Positions 17,581 through 26,599 of a DNA stretch of 64,000 nt are shown in pieces (position 1 is the first letter of the stretch; each line of letters opens with the position of its first letter). The position numbers and the translations under genes were made by a program. Source of the stretch: Selenomonas sp. FOBRC6 (lineage in GTDB: Bacteria > Bacillota > Negativicutes > Selenomonadales > Selenomonadaceae); contig NZ_ALKG01000101.1 of the NCBI RefSeq assembly GCF_000286455.1, positions 17,119-81,118 on the forward strand. Reading direction: 5' to 3'. A model generated the notes under the pieces. That model was not told the DNA's origin and ran no database searches. It saw only the letters and a list, made by a program, of their open reading frames with translations.

Positions 17581-18558
17581 TCAGAACTCGCGCCGTCCGA
17601 CAAAATCCGCCGCCATCAGACAGGTCTCGCGAATCCTCTCGTCAAGCGAGTCCGGCAGTGCGTCCTTTGCACGCGCGAGATAGGCATCCGCCTTCTCCTG
17701 CGCATAGTCGAGGCCGTCCGTCGTGCGGACGATTTCGAGCGCACGCGCGACCTCCGCCTCCGACATCTTCGGGTTTGTAATGAGTGCCGTGAGTTCGGCA
17801 CGTCCCGCCTCGTCCAACACTTCGAGCGCGCGGATGACGGGCAGGGTCACGAAGCCCTGCGCGAGGTCATGCCCTGCGGGCTTTCCGATATCCTCCGAGG
17901 TCTGCCGATAGTCGAGCAGATCGTCCGTGATCTGGAACGCCATGCCGATGGCATGCCCATAGAGCGCCATGCGCTCCGTATCTGCCGCACTCATGCCGCC
18001 GATCACGCCGCCGAGTTCACAGCAGATCTCAAGGAAGTCCGCCGTCTTTTTGCGGATGCGCTCATAGTACGCATCCTCGCTCGCGGGCACTTGATAGGCT
18101 GTGTGATCTTGGAGAATCTCACCCTCGCTCAGCGTACAGACGAGCTGCGCGAGCTTGACGTAGACCGAGGAATCATAGCCCGCCTCCGCAACGAGTTTGA
18201 ACGCACGCGCAAAAAGATAATCGCCGCTCAGAATGGCGACCTGATTGCCCCATTTCGCATTCGTCGTCGCCGCACCGCGCCGCGTATCTGCCTCGTCGAT
18301 GACATCGTCGTGCACGAGGGATGCCGTGTGAATCAGCTCGAGTGCAACGGCAACGGGCATGGCGCGTGCACGGTCAAACGCCGCACCGCCGCGCGCCGCA
18401 AGCAGAAAGAGGGCGGGACGCAAGCGCTTCCCACCAGAGGAGACGAGATGCACTCCCACATCTGTTATAAGAGAGGTCTCGGAGATAATGGATTCTGCAA
18501 GCGCAGGTTCAAATTCCTCGAGATCCGCCTGTATGACATCAAACATGTCGTTCTTCAA
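17581..18558 (-). CDS. Long-chain polyprenyl diphosphate synthase
   Basis: Trans-prenyltransferase (325 aa) that builds the isoprenoid tail used for quinones. Both Asp-rich motifs are present: DDVID (84-88) and DDLLD (212-216), with GGKRLRP at the entry of the fold. I chose TTG at 18558, which follows AGGTGATACGACG; ATG at 18546 is the alternative and GTG at 18594 looks too early. Chain length cannot be set by eye. It heads the run towards tatA, ubiD and ubiA. Confidence 0.9.
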   Translation of the reverse strand: MKNDMFDVIQADLEEFEPALAESIISETSLITDVGVHLVSSGGKRLRPALFLLAARGGAAFDRARAMPVAVALELIHTASLVHDDVIDEADTRRGAATTNAKWGNQVAILSGDYLFARAFKLVAEAGYDSSVYVKLAQLVCTLSEGEILQDHTAYQVPASEDAYYERIRKKTADFLEICCELGGVIGGMSAADTERMALYGHAIGMAFQITDDLLDYRQTSEDIGKPAGHDLAQGFVTLPVIRALEVLDEAGRAELTALITNPKMSEAEVARALEIVRTTDGLDYAQEKADAYLARAKDALPDSLDERIRETCLMAADFVGRREF

Positions 18559-18628
18559 CGTCGTATCACCTACATTGGGCTCATGGAAGAGCACCGTCTA
18601 CTTTCTTCGATCACGTAAACCTCCACAC

Positions 18629-18657
18629 ATTCTATCATATTGCGCCCAGACCGTCAA
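18629..18657 (-). promoter_or_regulatory. Promoter for the polyprenyl synthase-tat-ubiDA run
   Basis: -35 TTGACG (18652-18657), 17-bp spacer, -10 TAGAAT (18629-18634) on the minus strand, about 70 bp before the TTG start. Confidence 0.75.
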
Positions 18658-18690
18658 AATTATTTCATGACTCTCTCATCTGCGGGAAAA

Positions 18691-20181
18691 TCATCGCTTC
18701 TGCAAAATTAGAGCACTGCCGACCGCGCGCTCCGATCCGTCCGAGGGCGCGTTCACGATCTCATTTTTGACGTAAAGTGCAGAGGAGCCGCCGCCGTCGA
18801 GATTGATTGCATTCTGCACCTTGAATTTCACAAGCAACTCGGCAAACTCCGTCAGCGTCAGCCCGTGGCTGTGCGACTGCCGCCCGTCAACCACGGCAAA
18901 GACAATCTTGCCGCCCGATGTGACGCCAACGGCACTGCGCGGTGCGCGTCCGTAGCGGATGTCCCCTGGGAACTGCTCCTCACCCGCCGTCACGTGCACG
19001 CGCCCGTTTTCGACAAGACGCGGGCCCGCACCGACGATCTGCACGGCACGATCCCACATCGCCCCCGTCTCCTCGCTGAGCACGGTCGGATCACCGACAC
19101 GCGACCCCGCTGCAGCGAACGCATCCATCGAGGAGCCGTGCACGGAAACGACATAACCATCCGAAGGGATCACCGAATCATTCGTATTGATCTCCGCCAC
19201 ACGCCCGCCACGAATCACATATTCCAAGCCGTACGGATTTGTCCCCGTCGTTCTGCCGTAGGCGCGGTTGTAAATGATGAGTCCATTCTCACCGCGCTCG
19301 GCGTTGACCCCCGAGACGGGCAGGGTCACCTGATCGATCTTCACTGTGCCGTTGTAGGAAACCGTGCCGAATACAAAGGAGCCGTCGGGCATCACGCCGA
19401 ATGCGCTGCGATCGTAGTAGGTCGTCCCAACAATCGTACCATCGATCTTCGTCACGCCGAGGATCACGCCGTTTGCCGCAAAGTAGGAGGCATTGATCGC
19501 CGCCACCGCATTCGTATCGCGCGCAATCCCCGTTACGGTCTGCCGCCCCGGGATGATGCCGCGCGCAAGCGCGGGGCGAACGCTGTACTGCGCGGGATCT
19601 GCCTCAACGAAGTACGAAGTCACCTGCCCGTCCTCATCTTCGTAAATGTACGTGCGCTGCATAAGCCCCGGCGCAATCGTTTCTTCCTTCAGAATTGGAA
19701 GCGTGGGCTTCTTCGGCTCCTCTTCCGCAGCTTCTCCGGGCTTTGGCTGCGTCGACAGCTTTACGGGAGGTTCGGCGGGCGTCGTCTTCGACGGATTCGC
19801 TCCCGCAGGTGACACATCGAGAAAAACACGCGCAGGATTCATCAGATTGCCAAGTGCATACTTCATGCCCTTCGCCATCGTGACCGTCACATAAAAATGC
19901 CCGCTGCGCGAAGCATAGGAGACGGAGTCAATGCGCTTTGTGTGCACAGAAGCTCGTTTAAACGCCGCCACATCCGCATCTGCAAAATCAAAGGTCAACT
20001 CGCGCCCATCCTCGGAAAGGCTGACATGATAGATGGGCATCTCTGAAAAGTCAAAGACGAGCCGATCGCGCTCCGCCGTACTCGACGTGCGCAGATCGTT
20101 CAGCTCTGCCGCCCACGCATAGGAGGACGCCGTCAAGAGCAGCGCCGCCAGAAGCACAAGGATTTTCTTTAAAATACGCAT
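18691..20181 (-). CDS. Exported protein with AMIN-like and phosphodiester-glycosidase (NAGPA) domains
   Basis: 496 aa. It has a signal peptide (residues 1 to about 25, ending AWA), an AMIN-like beta domain (about 26-125), a Pro-rich linker, and a C-terminal NAGPA/phosphodiester glycosidase domain from about 190 onward with AINASYF, GRAPRSAVGV and the final NLDGGGSSALYV motif. Such domains act on glycans or poly-prenyl/teichoic phosphodiesters outside the cell; AMIN domains often bind the wall. ATG at 20181 is well spaced from GGAG; a GTG two codons earlier is less likely. It lies between flgJ and the quinone genes and has no clear functional link to either. Confidence 0.83.
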   Translation of the reverse strand: MRILKKILVLLAALLLTASSYAWAAELNDLRTSSTAERDRLVFDFSEMPIYHVSLSEDGRELTFDFADADVAAFKRASVHTKRIDSVSYASRSGHFYVTVTMAKGMKYALGNLMNPARVFLDVSPAGANPSKTTPAEPPVKLSTQPKPGEAAEEEPKKPTLPILKEETIAPGLMQRTYIYEDEDGQVTSYFVEADPAQYSVRPALARGIIPGRQTVTGIARDTNAVAAINASYFAANGVILGVTKIDGTIVGTTYYDRSAFGVMPDGSFVFGTVSYNGTVKIDQVTLPVSGVNAERGENGLIIYNRAYGRTTGTNPYGLEYVIRGGRVAEINTNDSVIPSDGYVVSVHGSSMDAFAAAGSRVGDPTVLSEETGAMWDRAVQIVGAGPRLVENGRVHVTAGEEQFPGDIRYGRAPRSAVGVTSGGKIVFAVVDGRQSHSHGLTLTEFAELLVKFKVQNAINLDGGGSSALYVKNEIVNAPSDGSERAVGSALILQKR

Positions 20182-20219
20182 AAACACTCCAAACTAAGGA
20201 ACTTTTACTACAAATAATA

Positions 20220-20255
20220 GAAAAGGGGAGGCTGCGCCGGCAGCATCCCCTTATA
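20220..20255 (-). terminator. Terminator after the flagellar rod/ring run
   Basis: On the minus strand AAGGGGA-GCTGC pairs with GCAGC-TCCCCTT around CGGC, followed by TTTTC, 16 bp past the flgJ stop. Confidence 0.8.
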
Positions 20256-20270
20256 AGTATGCATTATATC

Positions 20271-20699
20271 TCATCTGGTCTTGATGGTCAACTGCTTATA
20301 CATCATATCCGCAATGCCGATGCCGCCGCTCTTCGCCGCCGCATTCATCATCTCCGTATCGCGCATATCCTCGAAGATCTCAAGCGCATTGGACTTTTTT
20401 CCAAAGAGCCCGCCCTCTGGCACAGTCGCACGCATCTGCTTATACATCATGCTGAGAAACATTGCCTCGAAGCCCTCGCACGCCTCACGTAACTTCTTCG
20501 CCTCACGCTCCTCGGCGCTCATTGGATTCTTCCGGACGTAACCCGTCTCCTCTGTCTCAGGTGCTGCCGCAGCCTTGCGCTGCAGCTCGTCAAGCGTCGC
20601 CTGAAAGGATTTGCTCTCAGCGCTCATGCGCGCCGCATCGTAGGAGGGCTGTGCGGCACCGCCCAAAAGTGCGTTGTCGCCAATTGGCTGAATCGTCAT
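20271..20699 (-). CDS. flgJ: Flagellar rod-binding protein FlgJ (no muramidase domain)
   Basis: 142 aa. The C-terminal two thirds is the rod-binding domain: LREACEGFEAMFLSMMYKQMR and then GLFGKKSNALEIFEDMRDTEMMNAAAKSGGIGIADMMYKQL. The peptidoglycan hydrolase half found in enterobacterial FlgJ is absent, so another enzyme must open the wall for the rod. It is the last gene of the flgF-G-A-H-I-J run. Confidence 0.9.
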   Translation of the reverse strand: MTIQPIGDNALLGGAAQPSYDAARMSAESKSFQATLDELQRKAAAAPETEETGYVRKNPMSAEEREAKKLREACEGFEAMFLSMMYKQMRATVPEGGLFGKKSNALEIFEDMRDTEMMNAAAKSGGIGIADMMYKQLTIKTR

Positions 20700-20710
20700 A
20701 GGCTACCTCC

Positions 20711-21826
20711 TTAAACTATATCGAGTTCGGCGTGCAGTGCCCCTGCCGCCTTCATCGCCTGCAAGATGGAGATGATCTCACGTGGATTCGCTCCCACGGT
20801 GTTGAGTGCGCCCACAATGTCGCTGATATTGGTCGTTGCGGGTAGGATGATCGTATTTCCCTTCATATCGTTCACTTCGACATCGGCATCCTGCGTGACG
20901 ACCGTATTTCCATAGCTGAACGGTCCCGGCTGCGAGACCTCTGTCGCACCCTGAATGCGGATCGTCAGCCCGCCCTGCGTGATTGCAACGGTATCGACAG
21001 AGACATCGCCGCCCGTGATGATCGTCCCCGTGCGCTCGTTCACAATGACACGCGCCATATTGTCGGGGCGGACGGGTAGCTCTTCGATTGAGGCAACAAA
21101 GCCGACCACGTTCCCGCGGAAATAGGCCGGAATCGCCACATCCACGCGTCCGGGATTGCTTGCCTGTGCGATACTGCCATACTGCGCGTTGATCGCCCCC
21201 GCGACCCGTGTCGCTGTCGTAAAGTCAGGGCGTGCAAGCGAAAGGGAAAGCTGCCCGTTCGCACCAATCCCATCGTCCTCCACCGTACGCTCGACAATGC
21301 CGCCGTTCACAGCAATGCCGACCGTCGGGAACGCCTTCGTCATGCTGCTACCGCCGCCCGCCGCGGCAAAGCCGCCCGTAGAGACCGCGCCCTGCGCAAC
21401 GACATAGACCTCGCCGTTGCCCGCACGCAGCGGGGTCTGGAGCAGCGTACCGCCGCGCAGACTCTTCGCATCACCAATCGAGGAGACGGTCACGTCGAGG
21501 CTGTCCCCCTCGCGCACGAACGGCGGCAGAGTCGCCGTCACCATGACCGCCGCGACGTTCTTCAGTTTGATCGAGCTGCTGTTGACCGTGATGCCGTAGG
21601 TGGTCAGCATATTTGCAATGGACTGTACCGTCTCCCCCGAGCTTGAGCCGTCGCCCGTGCCGTCCAGACCGACGACGAGACCGTAGCCCATGAGCTGGTT
21701 GGAGCGCACACCCTGCACCTTGGAGATATCCTTGATTCGCGTCACAGCGGAATCCGCCGAAGCAATTCCCGGCAGTGTTCCGACCACAAGTCCAAGGAGG
21801 AGCAGAAGGATGCCCAATTTCTTCAT
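20711..21826 (-). CDS. flgI: Flagellar P-ring protein FlgI
   Basis: 371 aa with a Sec signal peptide (residues 1-24, ending IASA). Family marks: RIKDISKVQGVRSNQLMGYGLVVGLDGTGD at the mature N-terminus and NERTGTIITGGDVSV near residue 265. It forms the ring around the rod in the peptidoglycan layer. Its presence with FlgH is direct evidence for a diderm envelope. Confidence 0.97.
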   Translation of the reverse strand: MKKLGILLLLLGLVVGTLPGIASADSAVTRIKDISKVQGVRSNQLMGYGLVVGLDGTGDGSSSGETVQSIANMLTTYGITVNSSSIKLKNVAAVMVTATLPPFVREGDSLDVTVSSIGDAKSLRGGTLLQTPLRAGNGEVYVVAQGAVSTGGFAAAGGGSSMTKAFPTVGIAVNGGIVERTVEDDGIGANGQLSLSLARPDFTTATRVAGAINAQYGSIAQASNPGRVDVAIPAYFRGNVVGFVASIEELPVRPDNMARVIVNERTGTIITGGDVSVDTVAITQGGLTIRIQGATEVSQPGPFSYGNTVVTQDADVEVNDMKGNTIILPATTNISDIVGALNTVGANPREIISILQAMKAAGALHAELDIV

Positions 21827-21841
21827 AAAAAGCGCCTCCCG

Positions 21842-22441
21842 TCAGAACAGAATGTTGAAGATCTGGGTCAGGATGCCCTGCCGCTGCTTTGCGTTCAAGG
21901 GGCCCTTCCCGTCGAAGCGCACCGTCGCATCAGCCACACGCGTCGAGAGGATCGTATTTGAACTCGAGATGTCCTCGGGACGACAGGTGCCGCGGAAGAC
22001 AATCTTGTGCTCGTTGCGGTTCTGCCAAATGGACTGTGTGCCCTCGAGGACGAAATTGCCGTTCGGCATGACATCCACCACTGTCACGGTGACATTGCCC
22101 GCAACGCGGTTCGAGGAGGAGGCAGAGCCCTTGGCGCTGAACTTGTCCGAGCCGTTTGCAGATGCGGCCTGCAGGAAGTCGAAAATACCAAGCCCTGCAC
22201 CAATACTGACCGACCCGCTCTTCTCATTCGAGGAGTTCCGCGTTGCCGAAGTCGTTGTTGTCTCACTGATGACGATGGTGACGATGTCCCCGATGCCCGT
22301 CGCCCGATGATCGGAAAACGGACTCTTCGTTGGATGTCCGCTCGGATTATTCCACAGGGATTCTGCCGAGACAGTGGGAGCGAGACTTGCCGTGCAGAGT
22401 GCGGCGGCGAGCACGCCTGCGAGCCATTTTTGTTTACTCAT
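21842..22441 (-). CDS. flgH: Flagellar L-ring protein FlgH, without a lipobox
   Basis: 199 aa. GDIVTIVISETTTTSATRNSS and the C-terminal RQGILTQIFNILF match the outer-membrane L-ring protein. The signal peptide ends VSA before ES; the only nearby Cys (AALC) has Leu at -1, which does not fit signal peptidase II. So this FlgH appears not to be lipidated, unlike the proteobacterial form. It lies 15 bp upstream of flgI. Confidence 0.94.
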   Translation of the reverse strand: MSKQKWLAGVLAAALCTASLAPTVSAESLWNNPSGHPTKSPFSDHRATGIGDIVTIVISETTTTSATRNSSNEKSGSVSIGAGLGIFDFLQAASANGSDKFSAKGSASSSNRVAGNVTVTVVDVMPNGNFVLEGTQSIWQNRNEHKIVFRGTCRPEDISSSNTILSTRVADATVRFDGKGPLNAKQRQGILTQIFNILF

Positions 22442-22474
22442 ATCGAACTCCTTATGGAAAATTGAGGGAAAATT

Positions 22475-23242
22475 TCATCCGATGACCTGAACCGTGTGCG
22501 CATCAATCACCTTGCCGCGCAGGATTTTACCAGAGCTCACATTGCGTACGCGGATCGTGTAGTCGATGCGTCCCGGCTCGAGCGCCACGCCCTCAGCGCG
22601 AATCACGATGCCATTTGCATCCAGAACGATCTCCACGGGATTGCCTGCACGTATGACGAGCGGCATCGCAAGCAGCGAGGGTGTGATCGTCACATCCTTG
22701 CGAATGTAACGCCCCGCAACACGACCATCCACACGTGCAAAATCAGTGAGCGTCAATTCGGGCAGGGTATCCACCGCCCGTTCCTCGACGCGCGCATTTG
22801 CGGGAGAGATTGCCTCCTCCGCACGAATGTCCGTCATCGCCACGAGCACGCGGTCATAGACGGTCAGCCGATAGTAGCTCGTCGCCTTCCGATGCATGAC
22901 GCCATCGATGTAGATGGTAAATACCGCCGGGAACTCCCGTCCATAGGGCAGCCCGCGGGGGAACTCGACAACCGCTGTCACCTCGCCCGCAGGGAGGTGC
23001 ATCGTCGACGCCACGCGCTGCAGGCGCAGCTCATGCCGCCGCGTCTCGCCGATCCCGGCAAGCTTCTCCTCGATCTTCTGCTCTGCGAGTGCAGAGAGCT
23101 GCGCCGAGGACAGAATAGTGGGGAAGTGATCGCCCTGGGCAGGATTGTAGGCAGAGGCCTCTGCTGTACCCACCCACAGAAAAGCGAATAAGCCACTCCA
23201 TAGGCATAGAATGGCTGTAATCGTACGTCTTTGAAAGCTCAA
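22475..23242 (-). CDS. flgA: Flagellar P-ring assembly chaperone FlgA
   Basis: 255 aa with a signal peptide (hydrophobic 8-28, AEA/ASA cleavage) and a C-terminal SAF-type domain: VLVAMTDIRAEEAISPAN, GRYIRKDVTITPSLL and VVIRAEGVALEPGRID-like text to the end. It starts at TTG 23242, overlapping the flgG stop as TTGA, so it is probably translationally coupled; no clear ribosome site precedes it. It chaperones FlgI in the periplasm. Confidence 0.9.
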   Translation of the reverse strand: MSFQRRTITAILCLWSGLFAFLWVGTAEASAYNPAQGDHFPTILSSAQLSALAEQKIEEKLAGIGETRRHELRLQRVASTMHLPAGEVTAVVEFPRGLPYGREFPAVFTIYIDGVMHRKATSYYRLTVYDRVLVAMTDIRAEEAISPANARVEERAVDTLPELTLTDFARVDGRVAGRYIRKDVTITPSLLAMPLVIRAGNPVEIVLDANGIVIRAEGVALEPGRIDYTIRVRNVSSGKILRGKVIDAHTVQVIG

Positions 23243-24033
23243 CGCTTGAGTGAGTTCGCAATCTCGAGCATCGAATCCGATGTCGTGATCGCCTTCGAGT
23301 TGGACTCGTAGGCACGCTGGGAGACGATCATCTCAACCATTTCCTCAACGATCTGCACATTGCTCATCTCAAGGGTTCCCTGTGTGAGCGTACCCGCACC
23401 ATCCACGCCGGGATTCGACTCGATCGCCTCGCCCGAAGCATCGGACACAACGAAGAGATTCTTGCCAATGGAGGTAAGTCCTGCCGGATTGACAAAGCGA
23501 GCAAGTGTGATCTGCCCTGCCTCCTGCTGCTGATTCTGTCCTGCCTCGCGGTAGGACACGCGCCCGTCACCCGAGATCGTGATGGAGTCGAGCGGTGCAT
23601 TCTGACCGATCGTGATGCCGTCGGCAAGCAGATAGCCGTCCGTCGTCACCATGCGGCGATCGCTGTCGAGCTTCCACGTGCCGTCACGCGTGTATGCCGT
23701 CGTACCATCGGGCATCGTGACGCGGAAAAAGCCCTCGCCCTGAATGCCGATGTCCGTGGGGTTGTCCGTCGTCTGGAGCGGTCCCTGTGTAAAGACGCGC
23801 TGCGTCGCAGCCACACGCGTACCGAGACCGATCTGGAGCGCCGTCGGATACTGCGAATCCGCGCCGTTCTGTGCGCCTGCCTCACGCAGCGTCTGATAGA
23901 CGAGGTCTTGGAACTCCGCACGCACCTTTTTGCCGCCGTAAGTGTTGACGTTCGCAATATTGTGCGCAACGATGTCCATATGCACCTGCTGCGCCTTCAT
24001 GCCGGACGCCGCAGACCAAAGTGCTCGCATCAT
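23239..24033 (-). CDS. flgG: Flagellar distal rod protein FlgG
   Basis: 264 aa. The N-terminal rod motif is MMRALWSAASGMKAQQ with DIVAHNIANVNT; QGEGFFRVT is in the middle; the C-terminal coil contains LEMSNVQIVEEMVEMIVSQRAYESNSKAI. ATG at 24033 follows GGAGGGGGATATCGACT. It is longer and closer to the FlgG consensus than its upstream paralogue. Confidence 0.95.
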   Translation of the reverse strand: MMRALWSAASGMKAQQVHMDIVAHNIANVNTYGGKKVRAEFQDLVYQTLREAGAQNGADSQYPTALQIGLGTRVAATQRVFTQGPLQTTDNPTDIGIQGEGFFRVTMPDGTTAYTRDGTWKLDSDRRMVTTDGYLLADGITIGQNAPLDSITISGDGRVSYREAGQNQQQEAGQITLARFVNPAGLTSIGKNLFVVSDASGEAIESNPGVDGAGTLTQGTLEMSNVQIVEEMVEMIVSQRAYESNSKAITTSDSMLEIANSLKR

Positions 24034-24114
24034 AGTCGATATCCCCCTCCAAGGAAAGATGATAAGTCATTCACATTTTTATATCGAATAAAAGGGGTCG
24101 TTACTTAAATTATT

Positions 24115-24918
24115 TTAACTCGTGCGGCCGACATCATTGACCGCCTTGTCGAGCAGCGTGTCCTGCGTCTGCACCGCTTTCGATCCCGCCTCGTAGACAC
24201 GGTAGTTGTTGATGAGCTCGACCATCTCCGTGACAATGCTCGTATTCGACATCTCGAGCATCCCCTGCTCAATCGTGCCCGTCGCCTGCTGTGGACGCGC
24301 GCCTTCCTGGGGGCGGTAGAGATTGTCTCCCTGCTTGATGACCGCATTCTTCCCCGCAAACTGCACAAAGCCGAGCTGCGCAACCTCTGCACCGTCCGCG
24401 TAGATGCGTCCGTCGCTCGAGACATTCACACGCTGCGCATTCTCCGGAATCCTGATTGAGCGCCCACGTGAAGAGAGCACCTCCTGCCCGCGCATATTGA
24501 GCAGCGTCCCGTTCGTCGAGCGGTAGAAGCCGCCATCACGTGTATAGCGCGGTCCATCAATCGTATTGACGACGAAGTAGCCTTGTCCCGAGATCGCAAA
24601 GTCATAGGTATTGCCCGTCGTCTGCATCGCGCCCTGCAGATGCTCCGTCGCAATCTCATCCACGGCAGACCCGAGTCCGAGCGTACCGACGATCGGCGCA
24701 CGATTCCCTTCCACGCGAAAGCCCTTGAAGCTCGTCACCTTGGTATCTGCAGAGTTGTCATTGATGCGGCGAAGCAGCATCGGCTCGAACTCGCGGATCG
24801 CCATGTCGTCGCGCTTGTAGCCCGTGGTCGACGCATTCGCGAGGTTGTTCGCGATCATGTCCGTGTGCTTGGTCTCCGTAATCATGCCCGAGGCTGCAAT
24901 ATAGAGTCCTCTCCACAT
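24115..24918 (-). CDS. flgF: Flagellar proximal rod protein FlgF
   Basis: 267 aa rod/hook-family paralogue: MWRGLYIAASGMITETKHTDMIANNLANASTTGYKR at the start, ISGQGYFVV in the middle, and LEMSNTSIVTEMVELINNYRVYEAGSKAVQTQDTLLDKAV at the end. Placed between mreB/mbl and flgG it mirrors the Bacillus mbl-flhO-flhP order; FlgF is the best name. Confidence 0.92.
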   Translation of the reverse strand: MWRGLYIAASGMITETKHTDMIANNLANASTTGYKRDDMAIREFEPMLLRRINDNSADTKVTSFKGFRVEGNRAPIVGTLGLGSAVDEIATEHLQGAMQTTGNTYDFAISGQGYFVVNTIDGPRYTRDGGFYRSTNGTLLNMRGQEVLSSRGRSIRIPENAQRVNVSSDGRIYADGAEVAQLGFVQFAGKNAVIKQGDNLYRPQEGARPQQATGTIEQGMLEMSNTSIVTEMVELINNYRVYEAGSKAVQTQDTLLDKAVNDVGRTS

Positions 24919-24985
24919 AGTTCATCCCTCTTTTTCACGAAAGTTGTCCAATGTTTATAATTTCGCTGTAAAATAGAAATTCCCT

Positions 24986-26014
24986 TTATTTTTTTCGCCC
25001 AAAACTTGTATTTGTCGCCTTGCCGTCAAACTTATCGAAGATATCAAGAGCCTTGCCGCAGCCAAGCACAACACAGGTCATGGGATCATCTGCCACAAGC
25101 GTCGGCGTCCCCGTCTCGCGCTGAATGAGATCTGCCATGCCATAGAGCAGTGCTCCGCCGCCCGTCAATACGATACCGCGATCCATGATGTCCGCCGCGA
25201 GCTCCGGCGGCGTCTCCTCGAGCACCTTCTTTACGCAGTCCACAATGCGCATGACCGAGCCCTCAATTGCGGAGGAGGCCTGTGCCGTGGAGATCGTGAT
25301 ATTCTTCGGCAGACCCGTAAGCAGATCACGCCCGCGGATGTCCATCTGCTCGCGCCGTGCAGTCGTATACGCTGCGCCGACGCGCAGCTTGAGATCCTCT
25401 GCCGTGCGCTCGCCGATGAGCAGATTGAACTCGCGCTTGACGTAGTTAATCAGATCCTCGTCAAACGTATCACCCGCAATGCGGATGCTCTCACTCGTCA
25501 CGACGCCGCCGAGGCTGATGACGGCGACATCCGTTGTGCCGCCGCCGATGTCGACAACCATTGAGCCTTGTGCCTCCACGATGTCGAGACCTGCGCCCAT
25601 CGCCGCGGCAAGCGGCTCCTCGATGAGCTGGATGTGCCGCGCCCCCGCCTGCTCAGCAGCCTCCTGCACGGCGCGCTGCTCCACCATCGTCACCCCCGAA
25701 GGGATACAGATCATGATGCGCGGGCGGAAGACTATGCTGCGCCCGACCACCTTTTCGATGAAGAAGCGCAGCATGCTCTCCGTTATATCATAATCCGCGA
25801 TGACGCCGTCGCGCAGCGGACGAATTGCAACGATGTTGCCGGGCGTGCGCCCGATCATCTGCCGCGCCTCCTCACCAATCGCAAGCACCTGATTCGTGTC
25901 GCGGTTCACCGCGACCACGGAGGGTTCCTTGAGGACAACCCCCTTGCCCTTGACATAGACGAGCACATTCGCCGTCCCAAGGTCAATTCCTATATCCATC
26001 GACATACCGAACAT
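24986..26014 (-). CDS. mreB: Rod-shape-determining actin homologue MreB/Mbl
   Basis: 342 aa actin-like ATPase that guides lateral wall synthesis beneath the inner membrane. Phosphate-1 loop DLGTANVLVYVKGKG near residue 10, phosphate-2 DIGGGTTDVAVIS near 160, and the adenosine motif TGGGALLYGM near 290. ATG at 26014 follows AGGAGGCTCGTCGCTG. Its link to flgF-flgG makes Mbl the closer Firmicute counterpart. It is second in the operon after an unknown 160-aa gene. Confidence 0.95.
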   Translation of the reverse strand: MFGMSMDIGIDLGTANVLVYVKGKGVVLKEPSVVAVNRDTNQVLAIGEEARQMIGRTPGNIVAIRPLRDGVIADYDITESMLRFFIEKVVGRSIVFRPRIMICIPSGVTMVEQRAVQEAAEQAGARHIQLIEEPLAAAMGAGLDIVEAQGSMVVDIGGGTTDVAVISLGGVVTSESIRIAGDTFDEDLINYVKREFNLLIGERTAEDLKLRVGAAYTTARREQMDIRGRDLLTGLPKNITISTAQASSAIEGSVMRIVDCVKKVLEETPPELAADIMDRGIVLTGGGALLYGMADLIQRETGTPTLVADDPMTCVVLGCGKALDIFDKFDGKATNTSFGRKK

Positions 26015-26044
26015 CAGCGACGAGCCTCCTACAATCTGTTGCTG

Positions 26045-26527
26045 TCAATCGTTCTCGGTGCTCTCACTCTCGGCCACCTGCTGCGGCGCCGCAGGAACGA
26101 GTGCCTCGCGTATCTCCTCAAGGCCTTTTTCGAGCGATGTCTGATACTCCTCCTGCACAGCCTCATTGTCCCATTCGGACTGCTTTCCAAAGAGAAGAAT
26201 CGCATCGAGATACCGCAGAACCATTTCCGAAACGTAGGCTCTTGCAACCTCGTTCGCAGCCATATAGACATCTTTTGTCTGCAGTTCAAAGGCAATGCGG
26301 TCGATATAGTGCTCGCCCTCGATCAGATAGGCGAGCGCGCGCAGGCGCAGCGTAATTTCCCTTGCTGTTATGGCATCCTTTGAGCGCGCGGAACGCTCTG
26401 CCGCAATTCTTTCAAAAAGCGCCCATGACTCGTCGCAGAGTTTCCCCACGGTATCGAGTATCTGATCACGCGCACGCTTCTTGCGCCAAAGCACATCGCG
26501 CACCGACGGTTTTTTCTGTGCTGCCAT
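26045..26527 (-). CDS. Uncharacterised helical protein at the head of the mreB-flg operon
   Basis: 160 aa, not recognised. It is predicted mostly alpha-helical, Arg/Glu/Ala-rich, with a basic N-terminus (KKPSVRDVLWRKKRARDQIL) and an acidic tail ending ESTEND; no membrane span or signal peptide. ATG at 26527 has an excellent site (GGGAGGCAGGGC); upstream in-frame starts fall across the promoter. It is the first gene after a strong promoter and is followed by mreB, so a link to cell shape or the flagellar base is possible but unproven. Confidence 0.75.
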   Translation of the reverse strand: MAAQKKPSVRDVLWRKKRARDQILDTVGKLCDESWALFERIAAERSARSKDAITAREITLRLRALAYLIEGEHYIDRIAFELQTKDVYMAANEVARAYVSEMVLRYLDAILLFGKQSEWDNEAVQEEYQTSLEKGLEEIREALVPAAPQQVAESESTEND

Positions 26528-26570
26528 GCCCTGCCTCCCATTCGACATACATTCCCTATTTTGTCTTTCC

Positions 26571-26599
26571 ATTATAAGATGTTCGTCCCCTATCGTCAA
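26571..26599 (-). promoter_or_regulatory. Strong promoter of the mreB-flagellar operon
   Basis: -35 TTGACG (26594-26599), 17-bp spacer, perfect -10 TATAAT (26571-26576) on the minus strand. This is a vegetative type promoter, not a sigma-28 (TAAA/GCCGATAA) type. Confidence 0.85.

Noticed and set aside
22376..22441. Lipobox in FlgH at AALC
   Set aside because: Leu at -1 does not fit the signal peptidase II rule; an SPI site VSA lies just after.
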